10,570 bases of DNA from Pseudomonadota bacterium (GCA_026388615.1 JAPLJL010000245.1:1-10570), one strand, 5' to 3'; numbered from the stretch's first letter, positions 1 to 7,464 are shown. Notes: generated by a model from the letters alone, not told the origin. Program-made: numbers and translations.

Positions 1-1894
1 CTAACCCGATCCGGAAGTGAATATCCTGGTCCAGGTTATTATGAACGTATCCCGGCTCCGGCCGCAAAACCTCTAAATCCAGCCTTTCTGCCGTACTTAC
101 CATGTAATGAAGATTGGTTCCTTGGCTGGGGATACCGCTTTGGCCTTTTATTGCGACCTGGTAACCTCCGTAATAACCGTTGGCCAGGCGAATAAAGGAA
201 GCCTGATGCTGGAAAATCGAGACCTTGATAAGAGGATAATTTTCCCGGGAGATATTTTGTCCTTGGGGATTGATAATGCGGTAACTTCCGTTGGAATTGA
301 TTAATATTTTATTGCCCTTGGGATCTTTTACCTCGTAGCTAAACTCGGATTTTTCTTCGACGTAAATGAAAATGTCACCGCCGCCCTGGAACTGGAAGGA
401 TTTCTTTTCCCCGCGTTTGATCCCCTTAACCACGTCAGAAACGACGCCCTTTCGATACATTACCTCGAGTTCCACCAGGGACACGAAAACCGCTTGGATA
501 TCCTCGGCGGAAAAGATCGGGATATAATCCTTGCCCCCGCTCTCCCGGGCGATCCTGCTGAGCAGATTCTCGTCTAATCCCTGCTCAGACTGCGGGTTGG
601 GATTTTGGGCGTCGGCTCCCAGTCCCATCACGAAAATTGGGGCGTTGTTTTTTATCTCCGGGTTGTATTTCGGGTTAAAAAGCCGGTGCAAATTTTGATA
701 TTCTCCGACATTATGAAACCCGTCAGTAAGAAAAAAGATGTAATTTTGGACTTCCGGACCGGTATCCTTCAGGCAGTCATAGGCGGTTCCCAGGCAAAGA
801 TCAAAGTCGGTTTCCCCTCCTTGGGCCCCAATCCGGTCAATCGCTGAGTCCAGTTCAGAAAAATGATCGGACACATTCAAGGGGCAGACGGAAAAATGCA
901 CCCGATCACTGAAATCAATAATCCCGAGCTCAACGTTGGAAAGCTCATTTCTCTTTATATAATTGAGAATCAATTTCGCGCCCGAACGGCGGCGGTTGTA
1001 GATATCATTGCCCCCGAATTTGCGCATGGAATTAGAGGAATCCACCACCAACAAAATTTTCTTGCGCTGGAAAACTTGAACCTGGCTGCATTTTCCTATC
1101 TGACAAGCCAGATCATCATTCAGATTCTGCAGTTGTTCCGGCTGGTAAATTTTACTTATTTTTCCCGAAGCGGTCCGGTTCTCTTTTACTTCCGTAAATG
1201 AGCGGGATTTCAAGGAAATTGAGTAGTTATCCCCCCCCGCGGTTTCATCGACGAAGCAATTCAATACCCCGTTTGCTCCCAAGGTCTTTCCAACATCGAG
1301 GCCGCCATTTTGCTCGAGTTCGTATGGTGAAAGATTGAGATTGCGAATGACATCCTCCACCTTGATGTTTTCTACCAGACGGTAAATCCCCAGAGCTACC
1401 AGGGTTTGATAAAGATTTTCATGGTACTCACTGAGAAAATGATTCGGGATGCCTTCCTTGCCCCCGCAGGGAAAGAGGACTATAACCGGGCGGGACGCGC
1501 TCTCAGGGATTTCTAACTGGGTAATTATGGCAGGCATGGCTGGGGTCGGCTCCGACCCCAGGTTTTCCGGGGGATAGGTCACGCTGATCCCTGTATCAGG
1601 ACCCGGTCCGGAAACCGGCTGGGTCAAAAGGCGAGGGTAAACCGCCTTCGGCGTCGGTTCCGGCTGAGGCGGCGGAGGCGGGAAGGTTTGGACCGGAAGC
1701 TCTATCGGCGATGTCTCAGATTCCGCCCGAATTTCCCGATCGGGAGAAGTTTCCCCTCCCTCGGATTGGATCTGGGTAATCGGCTGGGGATAAACCTCAT
1801 CGGTCTCCGACTTCGGCCAAGAATCCGCGGGGAAGAATAATCCTCCCGTCAGAAAAATAAATAAAAGGAGCCGAAAACCCCTTTTTATCTTCAC
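1..1894 (-). CDS. Exported VWA-domain protein with CsgG/LpoB-like segment (3' end outside window)
   Basis: This minus-strand frame is open for 631 codons with no stop and runs off the left edge. I chose the GTG at 1894-1892 because GGGGGA lies 6 bases upstream and a signal peptide follows at once: basic residues 2-8 and a hydrophobic core at 9-21. There is no lipobox cysteine, so it is probably secreted or periplasmic. Residues 26-135 are low-complexity and proline-rich, including a PPPPP run near 72. Residues 136-265 look like the CsgG/LpoB/TolB-N fold, with a VIVLFP strand followed by VGKTLGANGVLNCFV. Residues 278-480 are a VWA domain with a complete metal-ion site: DSSNS at 285-289, T362 and D391 in LTDG. 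The remainder looks beta-rich and resembles C-terminal sandwich domains of secreted VWA proteins. VWA domains bind protein ligands through a divalent cation; the partner is unknown. The VWA call is firm, the CsgG-like call is an inference, and the role is unassigned. Confidence 0.88.
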   Translation of the reverse strand, partial: MKIKRGFRLLLFIFLTGGLFFPADSWPKSETDEVYPQPITQIQSEGGETSPDREIRAESETSPIELPVQTFPPPPPQPEPTPKAVYPRLLTQPVSGPGPDTGISVTYPPENLGSEPTPAMPAIITQLEIPESASRPVIVLFPCGGKEGIPNHFLSEYHENLYQTLVALGIYRLVENIKVEDVIRNLNLSPYELEQNGGLDVGKTLGANGVLNCFVDETAGGDNYSISLKSRSFTEVKENRTASGKISKIYQPEQLQNLNDDLACQIGKCSQVQVFQRKKILLVVDSSNSMRKFGGNDIYNRRRSGAKLILNYIKRNELSNVELGIIDFSDRVHFSVCPLNVSDHFSELDSAIDRIGAQGGETDFDLCLGTAYDCLKDTGPEVQNYIFFLTDGFHNVGEYQNLHRLFNPKYNPEIKNNAPIFVMGLGADAQNPNPQSEQGLDENLLSRIARESGGKDYIPIFSAEDIQAVFVSLVELEVMYRKGVVSDVVKGIKRGEKKSFQFQGGGDIFIYVEEKSEFSYEVKDPKGNKILINSNGSYRIINPQGQNISRENYPLIKVSIFQHQASFIRLANGYYGGYQVAIKGQSGIPSQGTNLHYMVSTAERLDLEVLRPEPGYVHNNLDQDIHFRIGL

Positions 1895-1934
1895 AAACTT
1901 TCCCCCTATGCTTAGAGCTTATTTATTGTTTCTA

Positions 1935-1964
1935 ATCCTAATGGTTAGCAAACCTCCGTGTCAA
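1935..1964 (-). promoter_or_regulatory. Candidate sigma70 promoter for the VWA gene
   Basis: Reading the minus strand, a perfect TTGACA (1964-1959) is followed after 18 bases by TAGGAT (1940-1935), which matches TATAAT at four of six positions. It lies about 40 bases upstream of the GTG start and diverges from the hsp20 promoter. The -35 box is strong and the -10 box weak. Confidence 0.5.
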
Positions 1965-2034
1965 CAACTTCTTGTTTTTCCTTGATATTTAACTTGTTAG
2001 CTGCCTTTGCTGGTGTACATATACATGGTTAGCA
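1941..2034. repeat. Direct repeat ATGGTTAGCA in the divergent promoter region
   Basis: The decamer ATGGTTAGCA occurs at 1941-1950 and again at 2025-2034. A third copy of its core, GTTAGC, lies between them at 1996-2001. The left copy sits inside the spacer of the candidate VWA promoter and the right copy lies about 30 bases upstream of the hsp20 -35 box. The arrangement would suit binding sites for a shared regulator, but nothing in the window identifies one. Confidence 0.4.
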
Positions 2035-2062
2035 CAGTAGTAAACCGAGCCCCAGTGTTGGA

Positions 2063-2090
2063 TTGACAAGCTTCAATTCGTGATTATCTT
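2063..2090 (+). promoter_or_regulatory. Sigma70-type promoter for hsp20
   Basis: TTGACA (2063-2068) and TATCTT (2085-2090) are separated by 16 bases and sit 25 bases upstream of the hsp20 ATG. This resembles a housekeeping promoter; I see no CTTGAA/CCCCAT sigma32-type boxes. The -35 box is perfect and the -10 box matches four of six positions. Confidence 0.6.
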
Positions 2091-2098
2091 AATTATCG

Positions 2099-2106
2099 AA
2101 AGGGGG
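2099..2106 (+). promoter_or_regulatory. Ribosome binding site that fixes the hsp20 start
   Basis: GAAAGGGGG ends at 2106, eight bases before the ATG at 2115. An upstream in-frame GTG at 2106-2108 overlaps this purine tract, so it would lose its own binding site. The ATG is therefore preferred. Confidence 0.6.
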
Positions 2107-2114
2107 TGCATAAA

Positions 2115-2558
2115 ATGAACATTGAACTTTGGAAAAGATTACCGTTAAAGACTGGGGACGATGATCTGGATCTTTTCCGGCACTTCGGGAGCGGCGATAT
2201 CGAGTTCTTATTCGGAGAGACCCCAACCTTGGGATACCCTGCGGTTGAAGTCAGGGGAGACAATAAGAATTATTATTTGGAAGCGGAAACTCCGGGGCTT
2301 ACTGAAAAAGAATTGGAAGTCGTGATCGAAGACGGGGTTCTAACCTTGAAAGGGGAAAGGAAAACCGAAACGGAAAAGAAAGAAGGAAAGGTTCACCGGA
2401 CTGAGAGGTACTACGGATACTTCTCCCGGAGCTTCGGCATTCCTGAGGATGTCAAAACCGAGGAGATCACGGCCTTCTATGAAAACGGAGTCCTGAAACT
2501 GACCCTCCCGAAAGGGGAGGAAGCTAAACCCAAACGGGTTGAAATCAAAATCAACTAA
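2115..2558 (+). CDS. Small heat-shock protein, Hsp20/alpha-crystallin family
   Basis: This is an ATP-independent cytoplasmic holdase that binds unfolding proteins until ATP-dependent chaperones refold them. The 147-residue length is typical of bacterial Hsp20. Residues 1-40 form the variable N-terminal arm, which is acidic and aromatic. The alpha-crystallin domain covers about 41-133, starting at YPAVEVRGD and ending with the family hallmark GVLKLTLPK (125-133). The charged stretch at 82-98 fits the exchanged loop used for dimerisation. The C-terminal I-x-I oligomerisation motif is IKI at 144-146. A TTGACA promoter lies directly upstream and a strong hairpin terminator downstream, so the gene is probably transcribed alone. 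Starting at GTG 2106 would add three residues (MHK) but destroys the ribosome site. I am confident of the family; which paralog it is cannot be told. Confidence 0.95.
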   Translation: MNIELWKRLPLKTGDDDLDLFRHFGSGDIEFLFGETPTLGYPAVEVRGDNKNYYLEAETPGLTEKELEVVIEDGVLTLKGERKTETEKKEGKVHRTERYYGYFSRSFGIPEDVKTEEITAFYENGVLKLTLPKGEEAKPKRVEIKIN

Positions 2559-2603
2559 CCGGTCCCGTGGTTTATCCGGGAACGGAACATCCCCCCTCCC
2601 CTA

Positions 2604-2644
2604 GTCGCCCCGATTCCACAGATCAAGTCGGGGCGGCTTTTTTT
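2604..2644 (+). terminator. Rho-independent terminator after hsp20
   Basis: CGCCCCGA (2606-2613) pairs with TCGGGGCG (2628-2635). Outer G-C and G-U pairs extend the stem to ten pairs. The loop is 14 bases and seven T residues follow at 2638-2644. It lies 46 bases past the hsp20 stop. Confidence 0.9.
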
Positions 2645-2699
2645 ATCCCGTAAAATGAGGCAGGTGTTAGGTTTTAAGGAACCCCGGGGGGTGTCAATC

Positions 2700-2750
2700 G
2701 CATAGAGCATAGAGCATAGAGCATAGAGCATAGGGCATAGGGCACAGAGC
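2700..2750. repeat. Tandem heptamer array, seven units of GCATAGA/GCATAGG
   Basis: Seven contiguous 7-bp units begin at 2700: four identical GCATAGA, two GCATAGG and one GCACAGA, followed by a partial GC. Since 7 is not a multiple of 3, all reading frames give similar repetitive peptides (for example LYALCSM), and short open frames appear here on the minus strand. I treat those as artefacts of the repeat. The array sits between the hsp20 terminator and uvrA and is followed within ten bases by a large palindrome. Confidence 0.92.
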
Positions 2751-2758
2751 AAAAGACG

Positions 2759-2826
2759 GTCCATAGTGTCTGTTGAGTCCATTGTGTCTTTCTTTTGACA
2801 CTATAGACACTACGAACTCTATGGAC
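2759..2826. repeat. 68-bp imperfect palindrome (30-bp arms, 8-bp loop)
   Basis: The arm at 2759-2788 and the reverse complement of the arm at 2797-2826 agree at 23 of 30 positions by hand alignment. Both outer ends read GTCCATAG and both inner ends GTGTC. The loop TTTCTTTT separates them. Within each arm a GTCCAT-like word recurs, so the arms themselves look built from short degenerate units. There is no T tract directly after the hairpin, so it does not look like an ordinary terminator. Confidence 0.8.
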
Positions 2827-2953
2827 TCTACGAACGCCTTTGATTCAGGAGCGAGACCAACCCCCAAAAAAAAGAAAAAATGCTCATATTCCGCATTTGA
2901 TCGTGGTTTTCCCTCGTTCGATCCGATAAACTTATACATTTGGGTAATTAAAA
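2827..2953 (+). other. uvrA upstream region, no clear promoter
   Basis: This completes the 395-base gene-free interval 2559-2953. After the palindrome comes an A-rich tract at about 2865-2880 (a CCCCC run, then A8 G A6), then AT-rich sequence up to the uvrA ATG. I see no well-spaced -35/-10 pair, no convincing LexA-type operator and only a weak ribosome site before ATG 2954. Confidence 0.4.
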
Positions 2954-5800
2954 ATGGAACCGGGAAAAATCATCGTTCGCGGGGCCCGCGAGCATAACCT
3001 GAAAAACATCTCCGTTGAGATTCCCCGGAACAGCCTGGCCGTAATCACAGGGGTTTCGGGATCGGGCAAAAGTTCCCTGGCCTTTGACACCATTTACGCG
3101 GAAGGCCAGCGCCGTTACGTGGAATCCCTTTCCGCTTATGCCCGGCAGTTCCTGGAACAGATGGAAAAACCCGACGTGGATGAAATTCTCGGGCTTTCCC
3201 CGGCCATTTCCATTGAGCAGAAAACCGTATCGAAAAACCCCCGCTCCACGGTCGGAACCGTTACGGAAATTTATGATTATCTCCGGGTGCTTTTCGCCCG
3301 CATCGGCCACCCGCACTGCCCCCGCTGCGGCCGGGAAATCAGCTCGCAAACCCCTCCCCAGATCGTGGACCGGATCCTGGAAATGCCCCCCGGATCCCGG
3401 GTCATCATCCTCGCCCCGATCGTGCGGGGCCGGAAAGGGGAATACCGGAAAGAGCTCTCCGACCTCCGGCACCAGGGCTTCCTCCGGGTCATCATCGACG
3501 GGGATCCCCGGGAACTGACCGAGGAGATCGAGCTCGACCGCAAGCGAAAGCACACGATTGAGGTGGTAATCGATCGGATCACGATTCCCGAAGGAGCCGG
3601 TCCGAAGGGGAAGGAGGAACCCAGCCTCCGTCCCCGGCTGGCGGAAGCGGTTGAGCTCGCCACCGGACTCGCGGAGGGAATCGTCCGGGTCAAGCTGCCG
3701 GATAATCAGACCGTGACTTTCAGCTCCCGTTTCGCCTGCCTGGATTGCGGGATCGATCTTCCCGAAATCAACCCGCGGATATTCTCCTTTAACAATCCCT
3801 ACGGGGCCTGCCCGGAATGCGACGGCCTGGGAACCAAAACCGATTTCGCCCGCGCCCTGGTGGTACCGGACGAGAACCTCTCCCTCCGGGAAGGCGCGAT
3901 CGAACCCTGGCAGAAGAAAAATCCGGCGGTCCGCCAGCAGATCCTGGAATCCTTGAGCCGGCGTTTTGATTTCGACATCTACACCCCTTGGAAAAAACTC
4001 CCCCCGGCCGTTCAGGAAATCATCCTCTCGGGGACGGGGGAGGAAAAAATCGAGTTCTGGTACGAGCGCGCGGGGAAAAGGCACCGTTTCCTCCGCCCCT
4101 TCCCCGGGGTAATCGGGGAACTGCGGGTCCGGCTGGACCAGGATCCGGACTGGTCAGAACGTGAGGAGCTTTCCCGTTACCTTGAAACCCAGGAATGCCC
4201 GGCCTGCCGGGGCACCCGTTTACGGCCCGAAAGCCTCTCGGTCAAGATCGCGCAAAAATCCATCGCCTCGATTACCTGTCTGACCATCGCGGAAATCGAC
4301 CGCTTCTTCGCCGAGCTCCAGCTTTCCTCCCGGGAAGCCGAAATCGCCCGCCGGCTGCTGAAAGAAATCCGGGAACGCCTCGGTTTTCTCGTCAAGGTGG
4401 GGGTGGATTATCTCACCCTGGACCGTCCCGCCAACAGCCTGGCCGGAGGGGAAGGGCAGCGCATCCGCCTGGCCACCCAGATCGGATCAGGGCTGGTCGG
4501 GGTGCTCTATATCCTGGATGAGCCCTCGGTCGGCCTGCACAAACGGGACCAGATCCGCCTGCTCCGGGCCCTGGAAAGGCTCCGCGACCTGGGAAACACG
4601 GTGATCGTGGTTGAGCACGACGAGGAAACCATCCTCTCGGCCGACTGGGTGATCGACCTGGGCCCCGGGGCGGGGCGGGAAGGCGGCCAAATCGTTGTGG
4701 CCGGCACCCCGGAGGAAATCAAACGCCACCCCACATCCCTGACCGGGGGTTACCTTTCCGGCCGCTGGAAAATCCCCGTCCCTTCGAGGAATAAATCCGA
4801 CGGACGCTTCCTGGAAATCAAGGGCGCCCGGGAACATAACCTGAAAAATTTAACCGTCCGGATTCCCCTGGGGCTGATCACCTGCGTCACCGGCGTTTCC
4901 GGCTCCGGGAAAAGCTCCCTCATTATTGACACGCTCTATCCGGTTCTGGCCCGTTACCTGCATCGCGACCGCATCCCCTCGGTCAAGATCGAGGAGATCA
5001 AGGGCCTGGAGCACCTGGACCGGGTAATTAATATCGATCAATCCCCCAGCGGCCGGACCCCCCGTTCCAAGCCCGCCACCTACACCGGGATTTTCACCGA
5101 GATCCGGGATGTTTTCGCCGGGCTGCCGGAAGCCAAGGCCCGGGCCTATCATCCCGGACGGTTCAGCTTTAACGTCAAAGGGGGAAGGTGTGAAGCCTGT
5201 GAAGGGGATGGGGTAATCCAGATCGAAATGCACTTCCTCCCCGATGTTTTCGTGCAATGCGAACACTGCCGGGGGAAAAGATATAACCGGGACACCCTGG
5301 AAATCGCCTACAAGGGCAAGAATATCGCCGAGGTGCTGGAGATGACGGTGGCCGAGGCGGAAGACCTTTTCTCTGCCTATCCCCGCATCCGGGACAAGCT
5401 CCGCACCCTAGCCGAGGTGGACCTGGGATATCTCTGTCTGGGACAGTCCGCCACCACTCTCTCCGGGGGAGAAGCCCAGCGGATCAAACTGGCGCGCGAA
5501 CTTTCCAAGCGCGCTACCGGTCGGACCCTGTACCTTCTGGACGAGCCCACCACCGGGCTTCATTTTGCCGACATTCAGCACCTGCTCGGCCTCCTGTTCC
5601 GGCTTCGGGATGAGGGCAACACGATCATCATCATCGAGCACAACCTGGACGTGGTTAAATCCGCGGATTACGTCATTGACCTGGGCCCGGAGGGAGGGGA
5701 ACAGGGCGGATGGGTGGTGGGAACCGGGACCCCGGAGGAGTTGGCGAATATTCCCGAATCCCATACCGGCCGCTTTCTCTCGGAACTATTTAAAAAATAA
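2954..5800 (+). CDS. uvrA: UvrABC excinuclease subunit A
   Basis: UvrA is the damage-recognition ATPase of nucleotide excision repair. It works as a dimer, scans DNA and loads UvrB. At 948 residues it has the normal length, and both ABC modules are complete. Module I has Walker A GVSGSGKSS (33-41), signature LAGGE (496-500), Walker B ILDEP (520-524) and switch H555. Module II has Walker A from G647 with K653, signature LSGGE (836-840), LLDEP (861-865) and H896. Zinc ligands are C262/C265/C286/C289 and C746/C749/C769/C772, with extra CxxC pairs at 122-125 and 415-418. The ATG at 2954 places IIVRGAREHNLKNI at the expected N-terminus although its ribosome site is weak. Module I has Ala where LSGGE normally has Ser, and Gly follows the Glu. 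No uvrB or uvrC lies nearby. Long open frames on the opposite strand here are shadows. Confidence 0.98.
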   Translation: MEPGKIIVRGAREHNLKNISVEIPRNSLAVITGVSGSGKSSLAFDTIYAEGQRRYVESLSAYARQFLEQMEKPDVDEILGLSPAISIEQKTVSKNPRSTVGTVTEIYDYLRVLFARIGHPHCPRCGREISSQTPPQIVDRILEMPPGSRVIILAPIVRGRKGEYRKELSDLRHQGFLRVIIDGDPRELTEEIELDRKRKHTIEVVIDRITIPEGAGPKGKEEPSLRPRLAEAVELATGLAEGIVRVKLPDNQTVTFSSRFACLDCGIDLPEINPRIFSFNNPYGACPECDGLGTKTDFARALVVPDENLSLREGAIEPWQKKNPAVRQQILESLSRRFDFDIYTPWKKLPPAVQEIILSGTGEEKIEFWYERAGKRHRFLRPFPGVIGELRVRLDQDPDWSEREELSRYLETQECPACRGTRLRPESLSVKIAQKSIASITCLTIAEIDRFFAELQLSSREAEIARRLLKEIRERLGFLVKVGVDYLTLDRPANSLAGGEGQRIRLATQIGSGLVGVLYILDEPSVGLHKRDQIRLLRALERLRDLGNTVIVVEHDEETILSADWVIDLGPGAGREGGQIVVAGTPEEIKRHPTSLTGGYLSGRWKIPVPSRNKSDGRFLEIKGAREHNLKNLTVRIPLGLITCVTGVSGSGKSSLIIDTLYPVLARYLHRDRIPSVKIEEIKGLEHLDRVINIDQSPSGRTPRSKPATYTGIFTEIRDVFAGLPEAKARAYHPGRFSFNVKGGRCEACEGDGVIQIEMHFLPDVFVQCEHCRGKRYNRDTLEIAYKGKNIAEVLEMTVAEAEDLFSAYPRIRDKLRTLAEVDLGYLCLGQSATTLSGGEAQRIKLARELSKRATGRTLYLLDEPTTGLHFADIQHLLGLLFRLRDEGNTIIIIEHNLDVVKSADYVIDLGPEGGEQGGWVVGTGTPEELANIPESHTGRFLSELFKK

Positions 5801-5863
5801 AAGGTCGAGATATATGAGATCTAATGATAAGATAACCGGAGAAACACTGGATTAGGATCAAGC

Positions 5864-6706
5864 TTGAGACCAAGAATAAATTTCAAACTTCTCCCCTTGC
5901 TGGCTTTCGCCCTGGTCGCGTTGACCGCGGCGGAGAGCCGGGCTTTTTATGAATCCATCGGAGCCAAATCCATCGGGATGGGGGGAGCTTTCCGGGCCCT
6001 GGCGGATGACAATTCCGCGATTTTTTTCAATCCGGCCGGGTTGACCCAGAACAAAAAATATAGCATCGGGTCGGGGTATACCCTGCTTCGCACCAATTCA
6101 AACAATTTCAACTATCTTTCCAGCTCGATCGTGGATACCAAAACCGGCCCCATGGGGGCGGGAATCGCCTATATTTACAAACAGAAAAACCGCGACCAGA
6201 CCCAAGCCCAGGGGCAGGTCCAGGAAGTGGCCGTGGCGCTGGCCCAGGAATACATCAAATCCTTTCATCTCGGTTTCACCACCCATTATCTCTGGGGAAA
6301 ACCTCAAAAGGGATGGCGGCTGGATGCCGCGGCGCTTTTCGTTCCCAGCCAATACATTATTTTCGGCGTGATCGGGAAAAACCTGGTCGAGCTTAAAGAC
6401 GACTCGCGGGAGGTGGATTTCGGCTTGGCCTCCCGGCTGGGGGATTACGTCAACCTCGACTTCGATTTACTCTGGCTGCCGAAAGCTAAAACCGACAACC
6501 TGGGGTATAATATGGGGATTGAACTGGTGGCCCAGAAGGAATTTTTCCTCCGAGGAGGATATTCATTTGACCGTGCCCACCAGGATTGGTACGGGGTTGG
6601 ATTTGGATGGCGTTTTCCCCGGGGAAGCTTTGATTATGGTTTCCGGCGGGAAGTGGGCGGATCAGATCTGATCGGCCACTGGGTTGAAATCACGGTCTCA
6701 ATCTAA
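5864..6706 (+). CDS. Outer-membrane beta-barrel protein, PorV/UPF0164/FadL-like
   Basis: This is probably a 280-residue outer-membrane barrel. The TTG at 5864 is chosen because AGGA lies six bases upstream (5854-5857), it starts a clear signal peptide, and the next Met is well inside the mature protein. The signal peptide has basic residues 2-8, a hydrophobic core near 9-23 and a likely cleavage after SRA (25-27). The mature N-terminus, GAKSIGMGGAF...DDNSAIFFNPAGL, is the hallmark of the PorV/PorQ/UPF0164 and FadL-like barrel families. Alternating aromatic and polar strands continue to the C-terminus, which ends WVEITVSI. In characterised relatives the barrel carries hydrophobic substrates or shuttles proteins in type IX secretion; neither role can be chosen here. 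It starts 63 bases after uvrA and ends 15 bases before the receiver-domain gene, with which it is probably co-transcribed. Confidence 0.8.
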   Translation: MRPRINFKLLPLLAFALVALTAAESRAFYESIGAKSIGMGGAFRALADDNSAIFFNPAGLTQNKKYSIGSGYTLLRTNSNNFNYLSSSIVDTKTGPMGAGIAYIYKQKNRDQTQAQGQVQEVAVALAQEYIKSFHLGFTTHYLWGKPQKGWRLDAAALFVPSQYIIFGVIGKNLVELKDDSREVDFGLASRLGDYVNLDFDLLWLPKAKTDNLGYNMGIELVAQKEFFLRGGYSFDRAHQDWYGVGFGWRFPRGSFDYGFRREVGGSDLIGHWVEITVSI

Positions 6707-6721
6707 CAAAATATACTGATT

Positions 6722-7297
6722 ATGCCGGCTCCCTCATCGAAAAAAACTTATTGCCCGAGCTGCGGGGTCGAGGTGGACACCTATGTCATCCTGGAATCGG
6801 GGAATGAGGTTACCCACTGCGCCAGCTGCGGTCTGACCCTGACCGATCATCGCGAGCCCCCTCCGATCAAAACCTTGGACTACATCATCTACGCGGAGGA
6901 CTCCGATCTGCTCCGGAACCTGATCACCCGTCTCCTGGTGGATAAAAAAATCGGCCGCGAGGTCATCCCCTGCAAAAACGGCGCGGAGTTCATTTCCAAC
7001 GCCACCCGCCGCCTCCGGGAGAAGCAGCCGGTTAACCTGGGCATCCTGGATGTGGAAATGCCGATCATTAACGGGATTCAGGCCGCAGTTTCTCTCCGGG
7101 AAATCGAAAAGGGATTAAGCGCCAAGAAAAAAATCCCCCTCCTCTTTTTCACGGTGAGAAAGTGCGATGACGAATTCAAAAAATTCCTGAAGTCCTTCGA
7201 GCCTTCCAGTTACGTGAATAAAGGCGCGAGCGATTCCCCGGAAGAGCTGGCCAACCGGGCCTACCGCGTAATCTCTAAGCTTCTCTCCAGCGTCTAG
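6722..7297 (+). CDS. Zinc-ribbon plus receiver-domain protein (stand-alone response regulator)
   Basis: This 191-residue cytoplasmic protein has two parts. Residues 11-36 form a four-cysteine zinc ribbon, CPSC...CASC (C11, C14, C33, C36). Residues about 52-190 form a CheY-like receiver domain. The acidic pair is E59-D60, the phospho-acceptor is D110 in LDVEMPIING, the switch threonine is T144 and the conserved lysine is K167 in NKG, so it should be phosphorylatable. No DNA-binding or enzymatic output domain follows; any output would have to run through the ribbon or a partner protein. No histidine kinase is visible nearby. The gene lies 15 bases behind the outer-membrane protein gene on the same strand with only a weak ribosome site, suggesting translation linked to that gene. 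The domain calls are firm, the role is unknown. Confidence 0.87.
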   Translation: MPAPSSKKTYCPSCGVEVDTYVILESGNEVTHCASCGLTLTDHREPPPIKTLDYIIYAEDSDLLRNLITRLLVDKKIGREVIPCKNGAEFISNATRRLREKQPVNLGILDVEMPIINGIQAAVSLREIEKGLSAKKKIPLLFFTVRKCDDEFKKFLKSFEPSSYVNKGASDSPEELANRAYRVISKLLSSV

Positions 7298-7464
7298 ACT
7301 TTTATTCTGATAACTTTTCTGAACGGCTTACGTCATTCGGTTGGGCCGCTCGTTTCGGCTTACGTTAAACGTGTTCTGGTCATAAAACGATTGCCGAACG
7401 ACGGTTGACGACACGAGCCGCGCCACCGCAACCGACATACTCAACCCATCATGAAATAAATCTT
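7298..7464. other. Convergent intergenic region without a clear terminator
   Basis: Two convergent genes meet here. The decamer CGGCTTACGT occurs twice (7324-7333 and 7356-7365), and CGGTTG (7402-7407) could pair with CAACCG (7429-7434). Neither forms a stem followed by a T tract, so I see no standard bidirectional terminator. The segment does not resemble the trailers of the other two SDR copies. Confidence 0.35.

Noticed and set aside
107..1201. Plus-strand open frames at 107-304, 605-847 and 863-1201
   Set aside because: They lie inside the continuous minus-strand VWA frame and translate to sequence without recognisable domains.
2029..2055. Possible CIRCE (HrcA) operator upstream of hsp20
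   Set aside because: TTAGCACAG matches the left half at seven of nine, but the right half after nine bases, GAGCCCCAG, matches only about five of nine, and it lies upstream of the -35 box.
2700..2750. Possible CRISPR array
   Set aside because: The units are 7 bp and contiguous, with no spacers and no cas genes in the window.
2555..2939. Minus-strand open frames of 75 and 81 codons across the heptamer array and palindrome
   Set aside because: Their sequence is mostly translated tandem repeat (LYALCSM, MDSTDTMD), they overlap each other, and they lack convincing ribosome sites.
2948..4084. A 378-codon open frame on the minus strand opposite uvrA
   Set aside because: It lies fully over conserved uvrA codons; long antisense frames are expected opposite GC-rich genes, and the peptide shows no recognisable domain.
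5814..5855. 13-residue open frame (MRSNDKITGETLD) between uvrA and the outer-membrane gene
   Set aside because: It has a partial ribosome site but no hallmark of a leader peptide, and no attenuator hairpin follows it.
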